A stretch of 64,000 nt of DNA from Struthidea cinerea (lineage: Eukaryota; Chordata; Aves; Passeriformes; Corcoracidae): positions 248,001 through 312,000 of the forward strand of contig VZTI01005567.1 of NCBI GenBank assembly GCA_013397865.1, written 5' to 3'. A program made the position numbers and the translations under genes. This document shows, one piece after another, positions 25,394 to 38,600 of the stretch. The notes under the pieces were generated by a model. That model saw nothing but the letters and a program-made list of their open reading frames with translations. It did not search any database and was not told the DNA's origin. The stretch's first letter is position 1. The number at the start of each line of letters is the position of its first letter.

Positions 25394-26496
25394 ATCTCTG
25401 AAGAACTAATTAACTTAGGAAAATACACCTTTGGGCTGGTCTGTTCTTTCACTGAGCCAGTCTGCTCTGAATTCATGCCTTTCCTCTACTCAGAGTGACT
25501 CTATTTCCTTGCAAATTTCTATTTAAGTTGTTGTCTTACAGCAGAACTTACTATATTATGCTTGAGCCAAATAACCGAAAATGTTTTTACAAGGTATGAA
25601 TTGTGCTGTTTTGACAATAAAGGCAGTGTTTGCTTTTATGCCAAGCAACTTTTGGATGTGGATTGGATTTTCATGTCAGCTGAAGGCTGGATCTGGTCCT
25701 TGAAGTTTAGAGAATCTCAAACTGACAGACATTAAGTATCTATATATTTGGGCATCCCAAGCACTGCTGGGGGATAGGCTTGACAGGGGAAAACATGCAT
25801 CAAAAATGAAGTGAGGTTATGGTAATACAGGATGTGACAGATCTCAAGTATTTTTCTTCCTTGCAGAAGAACACTCTCTTGAGTAAAATGCATATAAGTG
25901 TTTTTCATTTTCTGTCTCTTTCCCCGAAAAGTGCATGTAAATTCAGGCTGAATTCATTCCAGATTCTGCAACTGTGGACAAAATTTTAATTTCTCCTAGG
26001 ACTAAAGTGACCTTCACTGTCTCTAGAGCAAGCTTTTTGGTTAGCACACAGAAGAGTTTCCCTCACTGTTTACCCTCAGTATAATGTCGTTGTGTAATAT
26101 GCCTGAGCACGTCTACTCTCTCAGATATATTTGCACAGCTTTCTTTAAAGCCAGTTCTTTGAAAGTGCTATTCCTCCGCGCTGTTTCAATATTTAGGTAT
26201 GAAATGTCTCTGGTTGCCTTTTGGAGCAATGTGTCTGCTGCTGCCCTTCTGCTCTCACCACCATTTTGGCTTTGTGAACGGGTAGCTAATTGGCAGCCCA
26301 GTAAGAAATGTGAGCTGTTGCTTTACTCCTATGGCTTTTATTTTGCTTTCAAGAGGTTTGAAAACAGTTACACAGATGAGTTCTGTTGGTGGTTTCTTTT
26401 TGATCTGTTGCTCTTGAAATCCAGTCTGTCCTATCTATCATGTTAAAAGAGCAAAGGTAATGACCAAAGTAAATATTTTCCTGTTTTCTCTTTCAG

Positions 26497-26621
26497 ATAA
26501 AATTGAAGATGAATTAGAAATGACTACAGTGTGCCATAGACCCGAGGGACTGGAACAGCTTGAAGCACAAACCAATTTCACTAAAAGAGAACTTCAAGTA
26601 CTTTACAGAGGATTTAAAAAT
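26497..26621 (+). CDS. KCNIP1: KCNIP1 first common exon (DKIEDELEM to RGFKN)
   Basis: The acceptor is a pyrimidine-rich tract ending TTTCAG and the donor is GTAAGA. The exon supplies the last two bases of an Asp codon and 41 codons. It encodes KIEDELEM near its start, then the helical HRPEGLEQLEAQTNF and KRELQVLYRGFKN segments that precede the first EF-hand; this N-lobe region helps hold the Kv4 N-terminal peptide. The two-base start phase matches the known KChIP design in which alternative first exons, ending in the first base of this Asp codon, splice to a shared core. The local open frame starts upstream in the intron, so an in-frame Met there should not be taken as the true start. Confidence 0.96.
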
Positions 26622-29600
26622 GTAAGAACAGTACTGCAGTGAGCAGAGTCTAATATGTATGTCCCCACCAGCCTCAACTGCTCAGCTCGATTCTGTATTA
26701 TTCCCCTGCTAAGCATTAGTAGTTTTCTATTAGATCTCCCTTACCACAGCAAAATGAGCACAATCTGCCTCTCCATCTAATATTTATGACACTGCAATCT
26801 GCCTAAAACTGGGTTTGGATGAATATTCAGCACATGATGGTCTCATTAAACTTGTTCCCCAAATGTCAGCAAGCACACTTCAATTTCCTCAGCTGTGCCA
26901 GTACTTGAAGATAACCTGAAAATGTTTTTATGGCTACTTACTTAAACCTTGTTGTCATCTCCTCGTGTTCAAATATAAGTGGTACTGTTCACTCGTGATT
27001 AGCTGCCCAGGATGGAGATTTTATCCCTTCTCTAGCTGCAGAAATCTTGCTCTTGTAGTAGGATCTCAGCAGAGCACTTTAGGACTTTAAGGTCCTGCAT
27101 AATAAGTAGGGAATAAGGCTGGAGTGGCAGGAGCCAAAGAGAAATCAAAAGGTAAATGTGTATTAAGACTGAGGAAACAAGCGAGAGGCTGCAGATTTCT
27201 GGGAAAGCAGGCAGCAATGCCAGCTGGCATGACTGGGTGTGCAGAACAGCTCCGTGCCCATCCTTGTGAGCTGCCATTCCAGCCAGGCTCCCTGGGAGCA
27301 GGGAGGCTGCAGCTCCTGAGCCTCAGCCTGACTCTGCTGCTGCTCAGGGGCTCCTCACAATAAGGAGAACTGGATGGGGAATGTTGAGGCTACATGGAGC
27401 AGATGCTTTATGGACCTTGAAGAATGAGTACTCATTACATGTTTGCCTGAGGGTCAGGATTTAGTCACCCAGGTGGTTTGTGCCAGCTGATGTTTTAATG
27501 ATGATTAACAGGTCAGAATTGAGCTGGCTCAATAAACACAGAGTGGTTTTTAAGTTGTCTTGCAGGACAACTCCAGCATTCAATGACCATCATAGCAAAA
27601 TGCTGACATTTCTCAGAAAGTCAAGTCTATTGGGTAAAAACTTGTCAAAAGAAACCTGAGCTACCTTAAATACAGGCAGTTCTGAGGGAACCTGCTGGAC
27701 TTTGAGAGGGGCCTCTCTTTTTTGACAGATTTTTGAAATTTGATCTAATCACATTTCCAGCGTATATTTGACTTTTCTAAGGAGTCTGGTGGTTTCACCC
27801 TTTATTTCACTGCTCACCAAAGTGGGCCAAAGCACAGCTCAGCTTTCTGTATTTTTGTTTGGTGCACATGGCATATTCGTGCAGCCTTTGCTGCACGTAA
27901 GAGGTCATTTCACATGTGAAGTTTTCTAACTGAACACTGATATCTCTTCATGCTTTCAGCAGCCAGCAGGAAATCATACGGCTTTTGAGACAGAGCTTGG
28001 CAGGTTAACACCCAGATATGACATGACTGCCTACAGCAGGAGATTCAGCCTAGTTTTGCTAAGATCTCTATAGAGCCTTCTGTATCACTGTCGGGTGGGA
28101 ATCCTGTGTGGGAGAGCTCTGCTCCGTGCTGGGAGGATTTGCAGATGCAGATGCAAACCAATGAGGCAGACTTGGAGCACTCTCAGCACACAGGACATTT
28201 ACCTCTTGCCCTTCCCAAATTTGCTATCACTTTGCACTTTACCTCCCAGGGCAAGAGTGGCAGACAAGTGCATTTAACTTGTGACCTAAACCTAGGATGT
28301 CGCTGAAGGTCTTGGTATTAATTGGCAGTGCTGGCAAGGTCTTGGTTTATATCTGGATACTAGGACAAAGCAGGCTGTTTTTATCCAGCTGATCTGCACA
28401 CAATACGCACAATAAATACACACAATAAAGTTTCATATCTAAGGTTTAAACTGACATGAAAGTGCAGCTTTAACATTGGTAGTCTGCAAATCATGGTTTC
28501 AATGGGATGAGTAATTATGCACAGGAGGCAAACTGGCTCAGCTGTTGCCATATTTGCTATTGTACCAAACCGTCTGTTCTTTGGGATGATGTTACAGTGC
28601 CATCTGGAGATTCGAAATCCCTGTGGGAATACAGTAATTTTCCTCTCTGGCTTGTACTTACTGCTTGCTCTCAGTGATTGCACAGGTCCTGTTTAATCAC
28701 AAGGCAACACCTGGATAATCACAGAGCCATCTGCAGGAACTTGTGTTGGGCACAGAGGGATCAAAGTCCTGGCTGTGGAGGGTTTGGTGTGCAGGAACAG
28801 GGATGGTGTTCCACCAAAGGCAGCTCAGCACAGCCTGGGGTGGCCTCTGGACTAGTGCCCTGTCTGACCAGGGTCCTAATTCTCAGTACCTTTAAACCTG
28901 TTCTTTCTTTGTCTCTGAATTCTGTTCCCCCACTCCCTCCAAATCATCTCAGTCTTCACCTGGTGTGTCACTGGTCTGTTCTGGTGTTTTTGCACCAGAC
29001 TGATGGAGGCTGCCAACAAATTCATCTCCAGAGAAGCCGAGCACACTAACCAGGCCTGTATTATTGCTGCCTGGCCAAATGTCCCCTCTCTTTGCCTTCA
29101 GCTTGCTTTTCCAGTTATGAAAGGATGCCACCCTCCAGCATCTCTTGGATCCAGGACCAACATTTCACATTTATCTTAGCAGTTGCCTCTGCTCGCAGGA
29201 TTCTGCATTATGTGAATAGTCTCTTTTGCACCTCGGAGCTGGCTCAGACTGGAGGCAGACTAATGTGAGGTGTTTGGTCCCATCTCTTTGGTTGGGATTT
29301 TACAAAAGCAAAGAAACAGGCAAACCCAGCAGAGCCTCTGGTGGGTCTTGCCTTGGCACAACTTAACAAAAGAAAATGTGATACCTTCTGTCTGCAAAAA
29401 CACCAGAATTGTTTGAGCTAAACAGCAGTATTGGCACAGGAACAAAATGGCCATGAATAGGCACAGGCTGGAATTAGAAGAAAGTTTCTGCCCCCAAGAG
29501 GAGTAAAGTTTGGTGAGCAGTTATGGAAGTGCAGGGAGGGAGAGCAAGAAAGTATTTTTATGATGAAAACTGATAAATTGATGTCTAATGAAGTGACCAG

Positions 29601-32600
29601 CAATACAGAGATTTGAGCTCGGTAATTCAGGATCTTCCATTTAGGCCATGCTTCTAATGGCTTACATTCTTTGGAATTGAGTATGTGGATTTTAAAGAAC
29701 TGGGGGTTTTGTGGGATTTTTTTGTCAGCTCAGGGGGGTTTGTGCTGTTAGGGGAAATACTTGTTAGTTGCAAGGGATAATTTCTCAATACTAAATCAGG
29801 AAACAGACAACCCGGGTAACTGAGGGGCTGCTGGAGACATCCTTACCCTCGCTTTAGTGTGAGTATTTCAGCAAATCTGTAACAAAGTGTAGTATGAGAT
29901 GTAATTGTAACAAACCAGGATTATGGAGATTAAAGTGAGCAGTACAAGCAAGGGAGAAATGTTCTGATACTTTAGTAATCCCCAAAACATCTCCAAAGTC
30001 GGAGAACATAGAGCAACAGAATACATGGGATGCGTGAGTGCTTAGAGATGCAAATCTGGATTGTGGATTTGTCTGTAGTCAGCTAACTTACTACCTCTAA
30101 TTTAGCGAAATGTGACCCCTGAGTACTCGTCCTGATGTTCTGGCCAGCTGAACTGAGGAGGGTCCGACAGGCAGGTTAGGCTCAGCTCTCCTGTGGTCCC
30201 TGCACCTCTGCTTTGCACACCTCTGAAAGCAATCAGTGAAGTTTATTTCTGATTGCAGCAGAAGAAAAATGCAACTCCTGTTTTATTTTCCTTTTGGTTT
30301 TATGGGTTGGTGTGTTTGGTTTTTATGTGGATTCAGCTCCTTTGTGGTTTAGCGATTTAAAAGCAGCATGAAAGGGTAAGTTCAGATGCATAGCTCATGC
30401 TGCCAGAGCTTGATAGTCAGCCCTTGGAAAATGAGGGGTTTGTTCTGTGCTTGACCACAATATAAAAAAAATGTTCACTGTTTGACATTTTTAAAGAATT
30501 CATAGGTTAAAGAAATGAAAGGTGTTAACCTAAAACCCTGCTATCAAAGGAAGGCCTTATGAATACTGCAGTGAAGGACTGTGCTTTTTCTTACTGACAA
30601 GAATTTTTTCTTGAATGAGTGAGCCTTTATTAACTTCAGTGGAATTTAAACTGACACTAAGCTCACCTGCTCTGTTTCACAAGAGAGATTTCTTTGGAGT
30701 CACCAGAATTAAATAGTACTATAGCACTAATGAGGCCTCTTGAGCATTATTTGGCTCTTATAAAACAAAAATTGTGATCAATTAACTGCAAATGAATTGA
30801 TAGTAGCATATGTGTCTGAAAGCAATCCAGTTATGGAGAGCTAAGTGGGCTGATCAATGTCAGCGCTGCCTCTCCCCAGCACTCCTAGGGCTGCGATGCA
30901 AACTTTCATTTGGCTTCCAGATGGAGCATCAGAAGCAATAAGGATCATGTGGAAATTCAGAAAATTAAGCAGGCCCGATGGCTAAAACTGCCAGGATAGC
31001 CCTTGCCCCTGTGAGAGAGCACAGGCAGCAGCAGCAGCAGCCATGTGCCCATCTCTGGTAATAAATAGAGAGGGAAGGGACCCCAGGGATTCTGCAATTG
31101 TGGGAAGCATAGAGAAAAAAATGATCAGTCCCTCATCTACAAACCATCTTTCAGCACGTGTGCTTCAGCACATTGTTGTGTTATCAAGAGGAGAGAAGGA
31201 AATACATCTCAGTGTGTCTGGCCAGTGGCACTGTGGTGGAAAGGTTGGGCAGGTTGTGCTAGGCTTGGTTTTAAAAACAGTGACAATCTGATGAAATACT
31301 CTGCAAGGGCCCTGTGTGATCTGGTAGCAACAGCACTTCAGTGCCCAAGGAGAACACTTCTACCCAAGAATGGCTGTGAATATGACACTGGGTCTGATCA
31401 ATGATTAAAAGATACCATAAATAAATACCAGATTATTTATTTAATGTATGTTAGCTTACAAGCTTCAGAAAACACAAACATTTAGGAAATATTTGTGAGC
31501 ATCTCTTACGGTAGCTGTTAGCTTCTATTTAATTATTCTTCTTTTGATGATTTCTACTTTAAAGATGAAAAAGTAACCACTTTTCTCGTGATAAGGAAAC
31601 CAGGCAACGGATGTTTTATGAGGAGCTTTGGAACAGTTTGAGAATACTCATCTAACCAGGAACCTTGCAACCTACAAAATCACAAGTGGCACATAGAAAA
31701 ATTGTCAAATCGACTGTTTGCTCGCTCTCTCTCAACATCAGTTCAGGACTATCAGGCACAGTAGTGGGAGTCAGGTTCCAAGAATGGAAGCTGGGGATTC
31801 CTTGTGCAGAGGGTTATATCCTGTGAAGTTCCCTGCTGAAGGATCTGTGTTGAAGTGAGGCAGGAATCACAGCATGTCACAGAGAGAGGGATGCATGGAG
31901 TGAGTGTAGTGCCAGGAACAGAGGAACTTTCTTGATCCCAAATCTGCCCTTCAGCTCAATATGAGCATCAAGCCAAGCTATACATGCCAGTTTTGTGAGT
32001 TTGGTGAGAGGGAGTTAGCCTGCTCAGATAATCCGTCTCGAGCATGTCCTACCAGCAGGGACAGTGCTCTTGCCCCCTCCTCCCTCCCTGATGGGAGGTT
32101 GAGGAATTAAATGGCTGAGTGGGGTCAGTGCTGCAGCAGGGCACAGGCCCCAGCTGTCTCTGTTGGTCAGTGGCTCTGAGTGTGGGAGGAAGCTGACTTT
32201 TGTGTGTCCGTAATTCTGTGCTCTGTGAAAAAGGCTCGGTGCTGCGGTTACTTTTTTGGTTTGCTCTGGTTTAGTCTTCAAAATTGGTTGATAGGCAAAT
32301 TTGAGGAATAGTGCCATCAACTGGGAAATATTTTCTATAACTGAAAACATCACATGGTTAGATAGCAGTGCCCAAGACTCTGTAATGTGTGTTATAGCAG
32401 CACTGAGCTGGTGGGGGGTGTTTATTGCTAAGGTTTGTTTGTAAGGACTTGCTAGTGTACTATGGACTGTTCAGCTCTGTGGATCTGGAGTCAGGCTTCT
32501 GGCCACAGTCTGCTGCTGAGGATTAATGATTCATACCTGTGAAGACATTAGACAGGGAGGTGTTAACTGGCATGAACATTATTTGTAATTATTAGATGAA

Positions 32601-35600
32601 AGCTTGGTATGACAGAAGGCATGAGCTGCCTTTCTAGGTCATTCTGTAAAACAGCAATGAAACTGCTGAAAACACAGTTAGAAATGTTAATAATGATGAA
32701 CCAGCTTTGTGAGATGCTTAAGATGAAATTGCAGCCTGAATTACTTTAATTTCTCCAGCTGCACAGCTTGTGCATGCAGAGCACTGTGAGAACAGGAAGA
32801 TGATTTGTTTCATTGCTCTCTTCAGGCTTGTAGAGTTTTGCAAATGAACCTTTACAAAGCTGGGTTTTACTTGATTCTTTTTCTCTCTCTCTTTTTTGTT
32901 TTCCAACAGGAATGTCCTAGTGGTGTTGTTAATGAAGAAACATTCAAACAGATCTATGCACAGTTTTTTCCTCATGGAGGTAAGTGGAGTGCTTTGTGCC
33001 TGTCAGGGTTCTTGAAGCCTTAACATTGCCTACTGCCAGCTGTCTGCAAAACTGCTGCAGATCATCTGTGCAAGGAATGGGAATTGAACTTAAGCTTTGA
33101 GGGTTTTAGACAGAAACACAAACATCAAGGTAATAAAATTTTAGGCCCTTTGAACAGTTATTTCACATAGAGGAACCCCACTGAAGATTGCCCCTCAATG
33201 TCAGCTCTTTATTCCCCAGGTCCAAAATAGAAACTGGGGGTTGATGCTTTGTTTTATACTGACTTTCTGTTGGCAGAAAGTGAAATTGCTTCCCCTCAGC
33301 GTGTCTTTGCTTCCCTGCTGTTGGACTGCTGGGCATGTAGTGTCTAGCACAGGAGGGTCCCAGACTTCTTTCTGGCCTGAACATTAATCAAAACCTCCTT
33401 AAAATTCTTAAAGCAGTTTTTAGTTGATAAGGAAACTCCTGGCTACCTGAAATGATCATTTTTGGTGTTTACATGACTAAGACAGGGTCATGTCATATAT
33501 GGGCATATTAAAATATTGTATTAAATCTCTCAAATGATACATGTTCTTGCCTTTTAAAAACATCAAGGATCTATATATTCTTCTAACTGGATTTGTTCTG
33601 TGGGGATGCTGTTCTCAAATTGAAAGAAATGAGCCATTGGTTTAAGCAGCTTTTTAGCAAAAGATTAAGTATTTGAGGCTTTCCAAAATATCCCACTCTG
33701 TAGTATCTGCAGAATACACTCCTTGGGGAATGATGAGTGACCTTTCTACAAGAGTGTATGTGTGCATGTGCATTTACTTAAAGAAGGTCATTAACAAGTG
33801 TTTTTTCAACTAAATGTCAAGATAAAACACATTATGCTTACGTTTTACAACCCATGTGACCTCAAAGTTGTACACCTATAAAAAGTTTTCATTAAATTTC
33901 AGTATGAACTTGATGATTTCCTGTTGTGACTGCTTTTAGTTTTGTTACAAAATGCAACGAGACCATTTATTTATTTATTTATTGCAAAAATTAAGTATTT
34001 ATAATTCTTATGTATTCCTGGGTGTGGTTTTTGTTTCCAACCTGAGTTCCAGTAAGTCCAAGGAACTCCAGTTACCCCAATGAACTCCTTTAAGTGACAC
34101 AGCTCAGCTGACTCCTTCCTTCCCATGTGTAAACACCAGTAGGCACAGAAGCTTCACTTTTTCATGGATAGATAACTTTATTCCCACTCTCCTGAGGTTT
34201 TCTGTGTGTTCCATTCCTTTTTCTGTGTGTTCCATTCCCTTGAGATTGCCTTGCTTAATGATGATGGAAATACAACCATGCTTAATAGTACATTGGGTCA
34301 ATAGCAGATGGATTTTGTATTTTACATTGGTTTTTTTCACTTGGTTTCCAATCTATTTGTATAACCTTAGTTCATAAATCCTCAGAGATTTTTACACTTC
34401 TGTGGTTCTCTTTACAGATAAACTTGTACAACCTAGAGGTGGTAATGTAGCTCTGAATTGTAAAAACCTTGGGCAATGTCATCCCAGGCTTGTGTTATTT
34501 TTGTTAGGGCTCCTCTCCTTGGCAGGTTTGAAGTTTTGCTAATCTGTCATCAAGTGATACAAGTGATCTAAGTATTTCTTAATGTACATGAAATAAGACC
34601 TCTTAGCGTAATCTTTTAGTTCATTGTTCAGTTTAGCTTAATAGGAGCTTTTAGTGGGACTGTGCCATACGTAATGTTGTGGTTTTATTTTGGAGCTATT
34701 TTATTTCAGAATCCTTCTCTTAAAAATGTAGTACACAATGTTTTTTTCCCTGAAGTCCAGTGCATTTTATCCTTATGAATGACAGTAACTTACGTGTTTG
34801 ATTTTTCTGCACACTGTTGCACTTTCTTGGATTTGAAAAATGTTAGAGATCAAAGTAAGGAGATACTGGGTCATTCCACCTGAGCAGAACAGGCTTCACC
34901 TGAGTTCCATGCATGAGTGTGGAGACTGAGGCTTGACTGATGCTGTGTGCCAGAGACAAAGAATATAGGAGACAAGAAGTGCATGGCTGTTCGAGAGAGT
35001 AGCAGTGAAATAATTAGGGACTTTAACGTAACTTCCATCCTGTAAAGCTGAGCTTTAGTAATACAGAGAGCAGAGTGAATTGCCTCCAGAGCAGAGAACA
35101 GGCCTCTGAAGGTCTTAAAGTTGCACACCTGTTGGATATTTTTTCTGCATACCACTACTGTTATTCCTAGCTAACAGCCATCGTTCGTGGGGTTATAGAG
35201 AATATTCTCAATAGAAAAGGTTTTCTAAAACCAGCAGTTTAAGATTCAAAAGAAGGAAAATATGCCTCTAGGTGACACTGCTCTCCAGCAGCCATGGGTC
35301 AAACTCAAGTAACTGCAGCAAGACCCTTCTGAAGCTGGGCATTCCCTGGGGGGTCTCTGCCGTGTCTCCCACAAAACACAAAGGTAGAGAAAGGATGCTG
35401 CAGCCTGCAGTCACTGTTTGGTATTTTTGCTGTGTTTCCCACCATTAGAACCAGAGACACTCTAGGATGGTTGGGGATTTTCTGCTCGTTATTTCATACT
35501 GCCCTAAAATCCAAATAGTTTCTACTGTAAAAAAAGCTTTTGCATTTCAAGGCTGTTTTAAGGGAGGGTGTCAGGATTTTGCAAGTCCATGTTAGCATTT

Positions 35601-38600
35601 ACTGGTTCACAGAATACCTGGCAGTGCTTCAGGGTTGAGTTATATACAGAAGGAAAATAAGTTCATGACTTGTTTAGAACCATCAGTGTGTAATGAGCTG
35701 CTGTCCCTGCCCTGTGTGCCTTTCAGATGCCAGCATGTATGCACATTACCTCTTCAACGCCTTCGACACTGCACAGAACGGCTCCGTGAAGTTCGAGGTA
35801 ATTGCTTTGCATCTTTCTTTATGCCACTTTCTCAATTTAGTGTTTTTAAGCTTTTCTGTCCATTCGTCATTGCAAAGTAGTAGGACTTGTTGGATTAAAG
35901 GTTAGAGGCTTCAGTCTAAAGTCAGTCAGTGTTTTCAAATCTGGTTCACTTTAGTTTATGCAGATGCAGTTCCATGTGTCAGTAAAGAAGGATCTAGATT
36001 GTGCTAGTCAGGATCAGAGGGAGAAAGTGCAGAGGGCTATGTAGCAGAGAGGAGTGGCTGAGGAGAGTCCCATATGAAATGAGATGAGAGACACAGATAA
36101 CTTGCATCTTGTACCTTCTGCAGTCATCATGCATTGCACGTGTTGAACAAGCATCTCAGGTACTTGGAAACAAAATGCACCCTTTAAATAAAAGGCCTGC
36201 TGCAGTGGCTACAAACAACCTCTCTTCATGCTCCGCCCATAGCTGTAGGAGTGCAGCAAAGGGATATGTTAAGTCATAGACTTCTGGAGGATGAACTTCA
36301 TAGTTTTGAAGACTATAAAACTTCTATAAAACTACAAATCATAGGCAGTCTTGCCTTTGCTGTCAAATGGCCAAAACCTCTGGTAATTTCCAGGTAAGAC
36401 CGGGAAATGTGTTCATTCACTAAATGTAAAATGGGAGTGTTTCCATGTGTGTCTGTGTGTCTCTGTGGCGAGGGCTGCAGTGGGAGGTTTGCATGGGGCA
36501 GCTACTCAGTAGCTAAAGCTGTCTGGAAACCGAAACAGACTGAGAACAGAAAAATGCTGTTAAAATAAGAAACAAACAAAAACAAACCTGGAAAGTGCTG
36601 AACTTTCATTCCTGGCAGATCTGTCTCTTTACTGGTTGTCAAACATGAGAATTTTGTTCCCTTTTTTGTATTGTTCAACAAATTCAAATTCCCCTGAGCC
36701 TTAGCAGAAAGGAGCAGAGGTTTCTAAGCAGTGATGCACTGCCCCATGCAGAGCTCATGGAGGTGACTAAGGATATTGAGTTATCAGGATCTGTGTAGCT
36801 GTGTTATCCTGAAGCTCTGCCTGTGCTAACAAATGCCTGTAGCTATGCTGCTCTCAGTGCCTGAGGCACCGTGCAGTATAATTAATAAATCAAAGTTATC
36901 GGAAGCAGTAACTTTACTGTAAGCAAAAAAAACAATTAAAATTATGTGTGCCACACTGAGTAATTAGTGATGGGAATCACATCTGATCAAGTCTGACAGA
37001 TTTTGCCAGAGTACAAAATCTAAGGCTCCTTGTGTCAGAGGAGTTTAGGATCATTTCATCTCTCAAGGTGGACATGGAGAAAATGCTGCATTTTCTCCCT
37101 TCTTTGCCAGCACCTCAATCTGGAGGTAAGAAAGCATCAGCTTCTACTTCCACAGGCACAGTCCAGCTGTGTTTAACCAGGTGGTGGCAATCTGAGTGAC
37201 AGCTCCTTGCAGCAGGGAGGAGAAAGGCCACTGGAGCATCTGGCAGTGCTCTTAAAAAACAGACATCTTAGCGAATGCTTCAATCGTTGAGTTGAAGGGA
37301 AAAGGGAGCCAGAGGAAGTTGATAAGCATATGCTCCATCCTAAAAAGATAAATCTTTTGACTGGCATTGTATAAAGAGGGTTACTTAGAAAAGGATGTTA
37401 TGAAAATTCCCACTTTTCTCTCTGCCTCAAACCAGGATTTTGTGATGGCATTGTCCATTCTGCTACGGGGAACTGTTCACGAAAAGCTGAGATGGACATT
37501 TAATCTGTATGACATAAATAAGGATGGCCATATAAACAAGGAGGTAAGGCTGTTCCTGACAAATGTGGTTGATTTTGGAAGAGAGAAATGATTGGGTTTT
37601 GTTGCAGAACACAATTACTTTTACATGCAGCTAATTAAATGCAAATCAGAATGGACTCAAGCATTTGTCTGTGTCTAAGCAAAGTGCACTGTGATGTTAT
37701 TGCATGATTTTCTAGACATATTTTCTGTATTATGGTACCTTTAATGAATTGTTTTAGGCAGGAGCAAAATCCCGGTTACAGCTCTGAGCCACGTAACCCT
37801 TGTGAAGGGGAGGGTGACGGTGGCAGGACTTGGTGACTGAGGCTCAAGGGCTTTTTTTCTGCACTGGGAGATGCTGTGGGGGTCATCTGAAGCACTACAA
37901 GCCTCCAGCACCACTCCCAAACCCTGCATTGTCATCTGTTTTTATCTTCTTATCTGGTACTTCTTGTTCCCATTGTGGGAAGCCTTGGTTTTGAGCATGG
38001 TAACCTTGAATATGTGTCAAATACATCTTAGTCCACTCAAACCCATTGTGCATCCCTGGAGGGTTTGCAGTTACTGCCACCCGGTGGTGGAGCTCAGGGG
38101 CAATTTGTGCAAGGCGTGGGGAGGGACCAGATTCCCAGTTAGAGCTGGGAGGCCCTGGCCCTGGAGGAGGCTCTTGGGACAGGGTTGGTGCCACAGCACA
38201 GAGCTGAGCACAGCCCTTGCTCCCAGCACCTGCCGTGTCAGAGCCAGGTCAGGGGAGGGGAGGGAGCCCTGTGGGAGTCTGTGGCAGAGCACAGACAGAG
38301 AAAAGCAATTCTTTCTATAGGATGAGTTTGTGTTTCGGGGTACATCTGTCTCCATGCACATGCACAGGCATTCCAGGTGCTGGTTTGTAATAGGAGAAGG
38401 AGGGTGAAGGATAGGGCAGTACAAGACAGAAATGGGCTATCATTTCTCTTAATTTCCTTTTTGTGTTTGTGCTGGCATGCTGCTATGGCAGGAAATGATG
38501 GATATCGTAAAGGCAATTTATGATATGATGGGAAAATACACGTATCCAGTGCTCAAGGAAGATGCACCAAGGCAGCATGTAGAAGTGTTTTTCCAGGTAC

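Larger units (their letters stand above)
1..26496 (+). other. KCNIP1: Probable KCNIP1 intron upstream of the first common exon
   Basis: No coding exon recognised in this stretch. It is AT-rich with many short accidental open frames, none with a known domain. I looked for the alternative KCNIP1 N-termini recalled from mammals (MGAVMGTF..., MSGCSKRC...) and for the optional IAWWYYQYQR microexon and found none, so the first exon must lie upstream, as in mammals where this intron is very long. Contents that can be named: 49-bp minisatellite (66-410), CR1 fragments (1442, 9865, 19930, 21331), a solo LTR (10133-10505), a 31-bp tandem duplication (7808-7863), short AC and TA repeats, a moderately CpG-rich patch (20280-20480) and an assembly gap (22166-22207). 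Confidence 0.7.
32980..35726 (+). other. KCNIP1: KCNIP1 intron
   Basis: GTAAGT to TTTCAG. Holds a (TTTA)n tract at 33965-33982 and a 21-bp tandem duplication at 34201-34242. Otherwise nothing recognised. Confidence 0.9.

Noticed and set aside
26084..26446. 120-codon open frame just before the KCNIP1 core exon, containing CysTrpTrp
   Set aside because: Checked as a possible KChIP1b AWWYYQYQR exon; the residues and flanking splice sites do not fit, and the frame is not a known N-terminus.
1..26496. KCNMB1, which in human lies on the opposite strand within the 5' part of KCNIP1
   Set aside because: No minus-strand sequence resembling the channel beta-1 subunit was found; it may lie further upstream.
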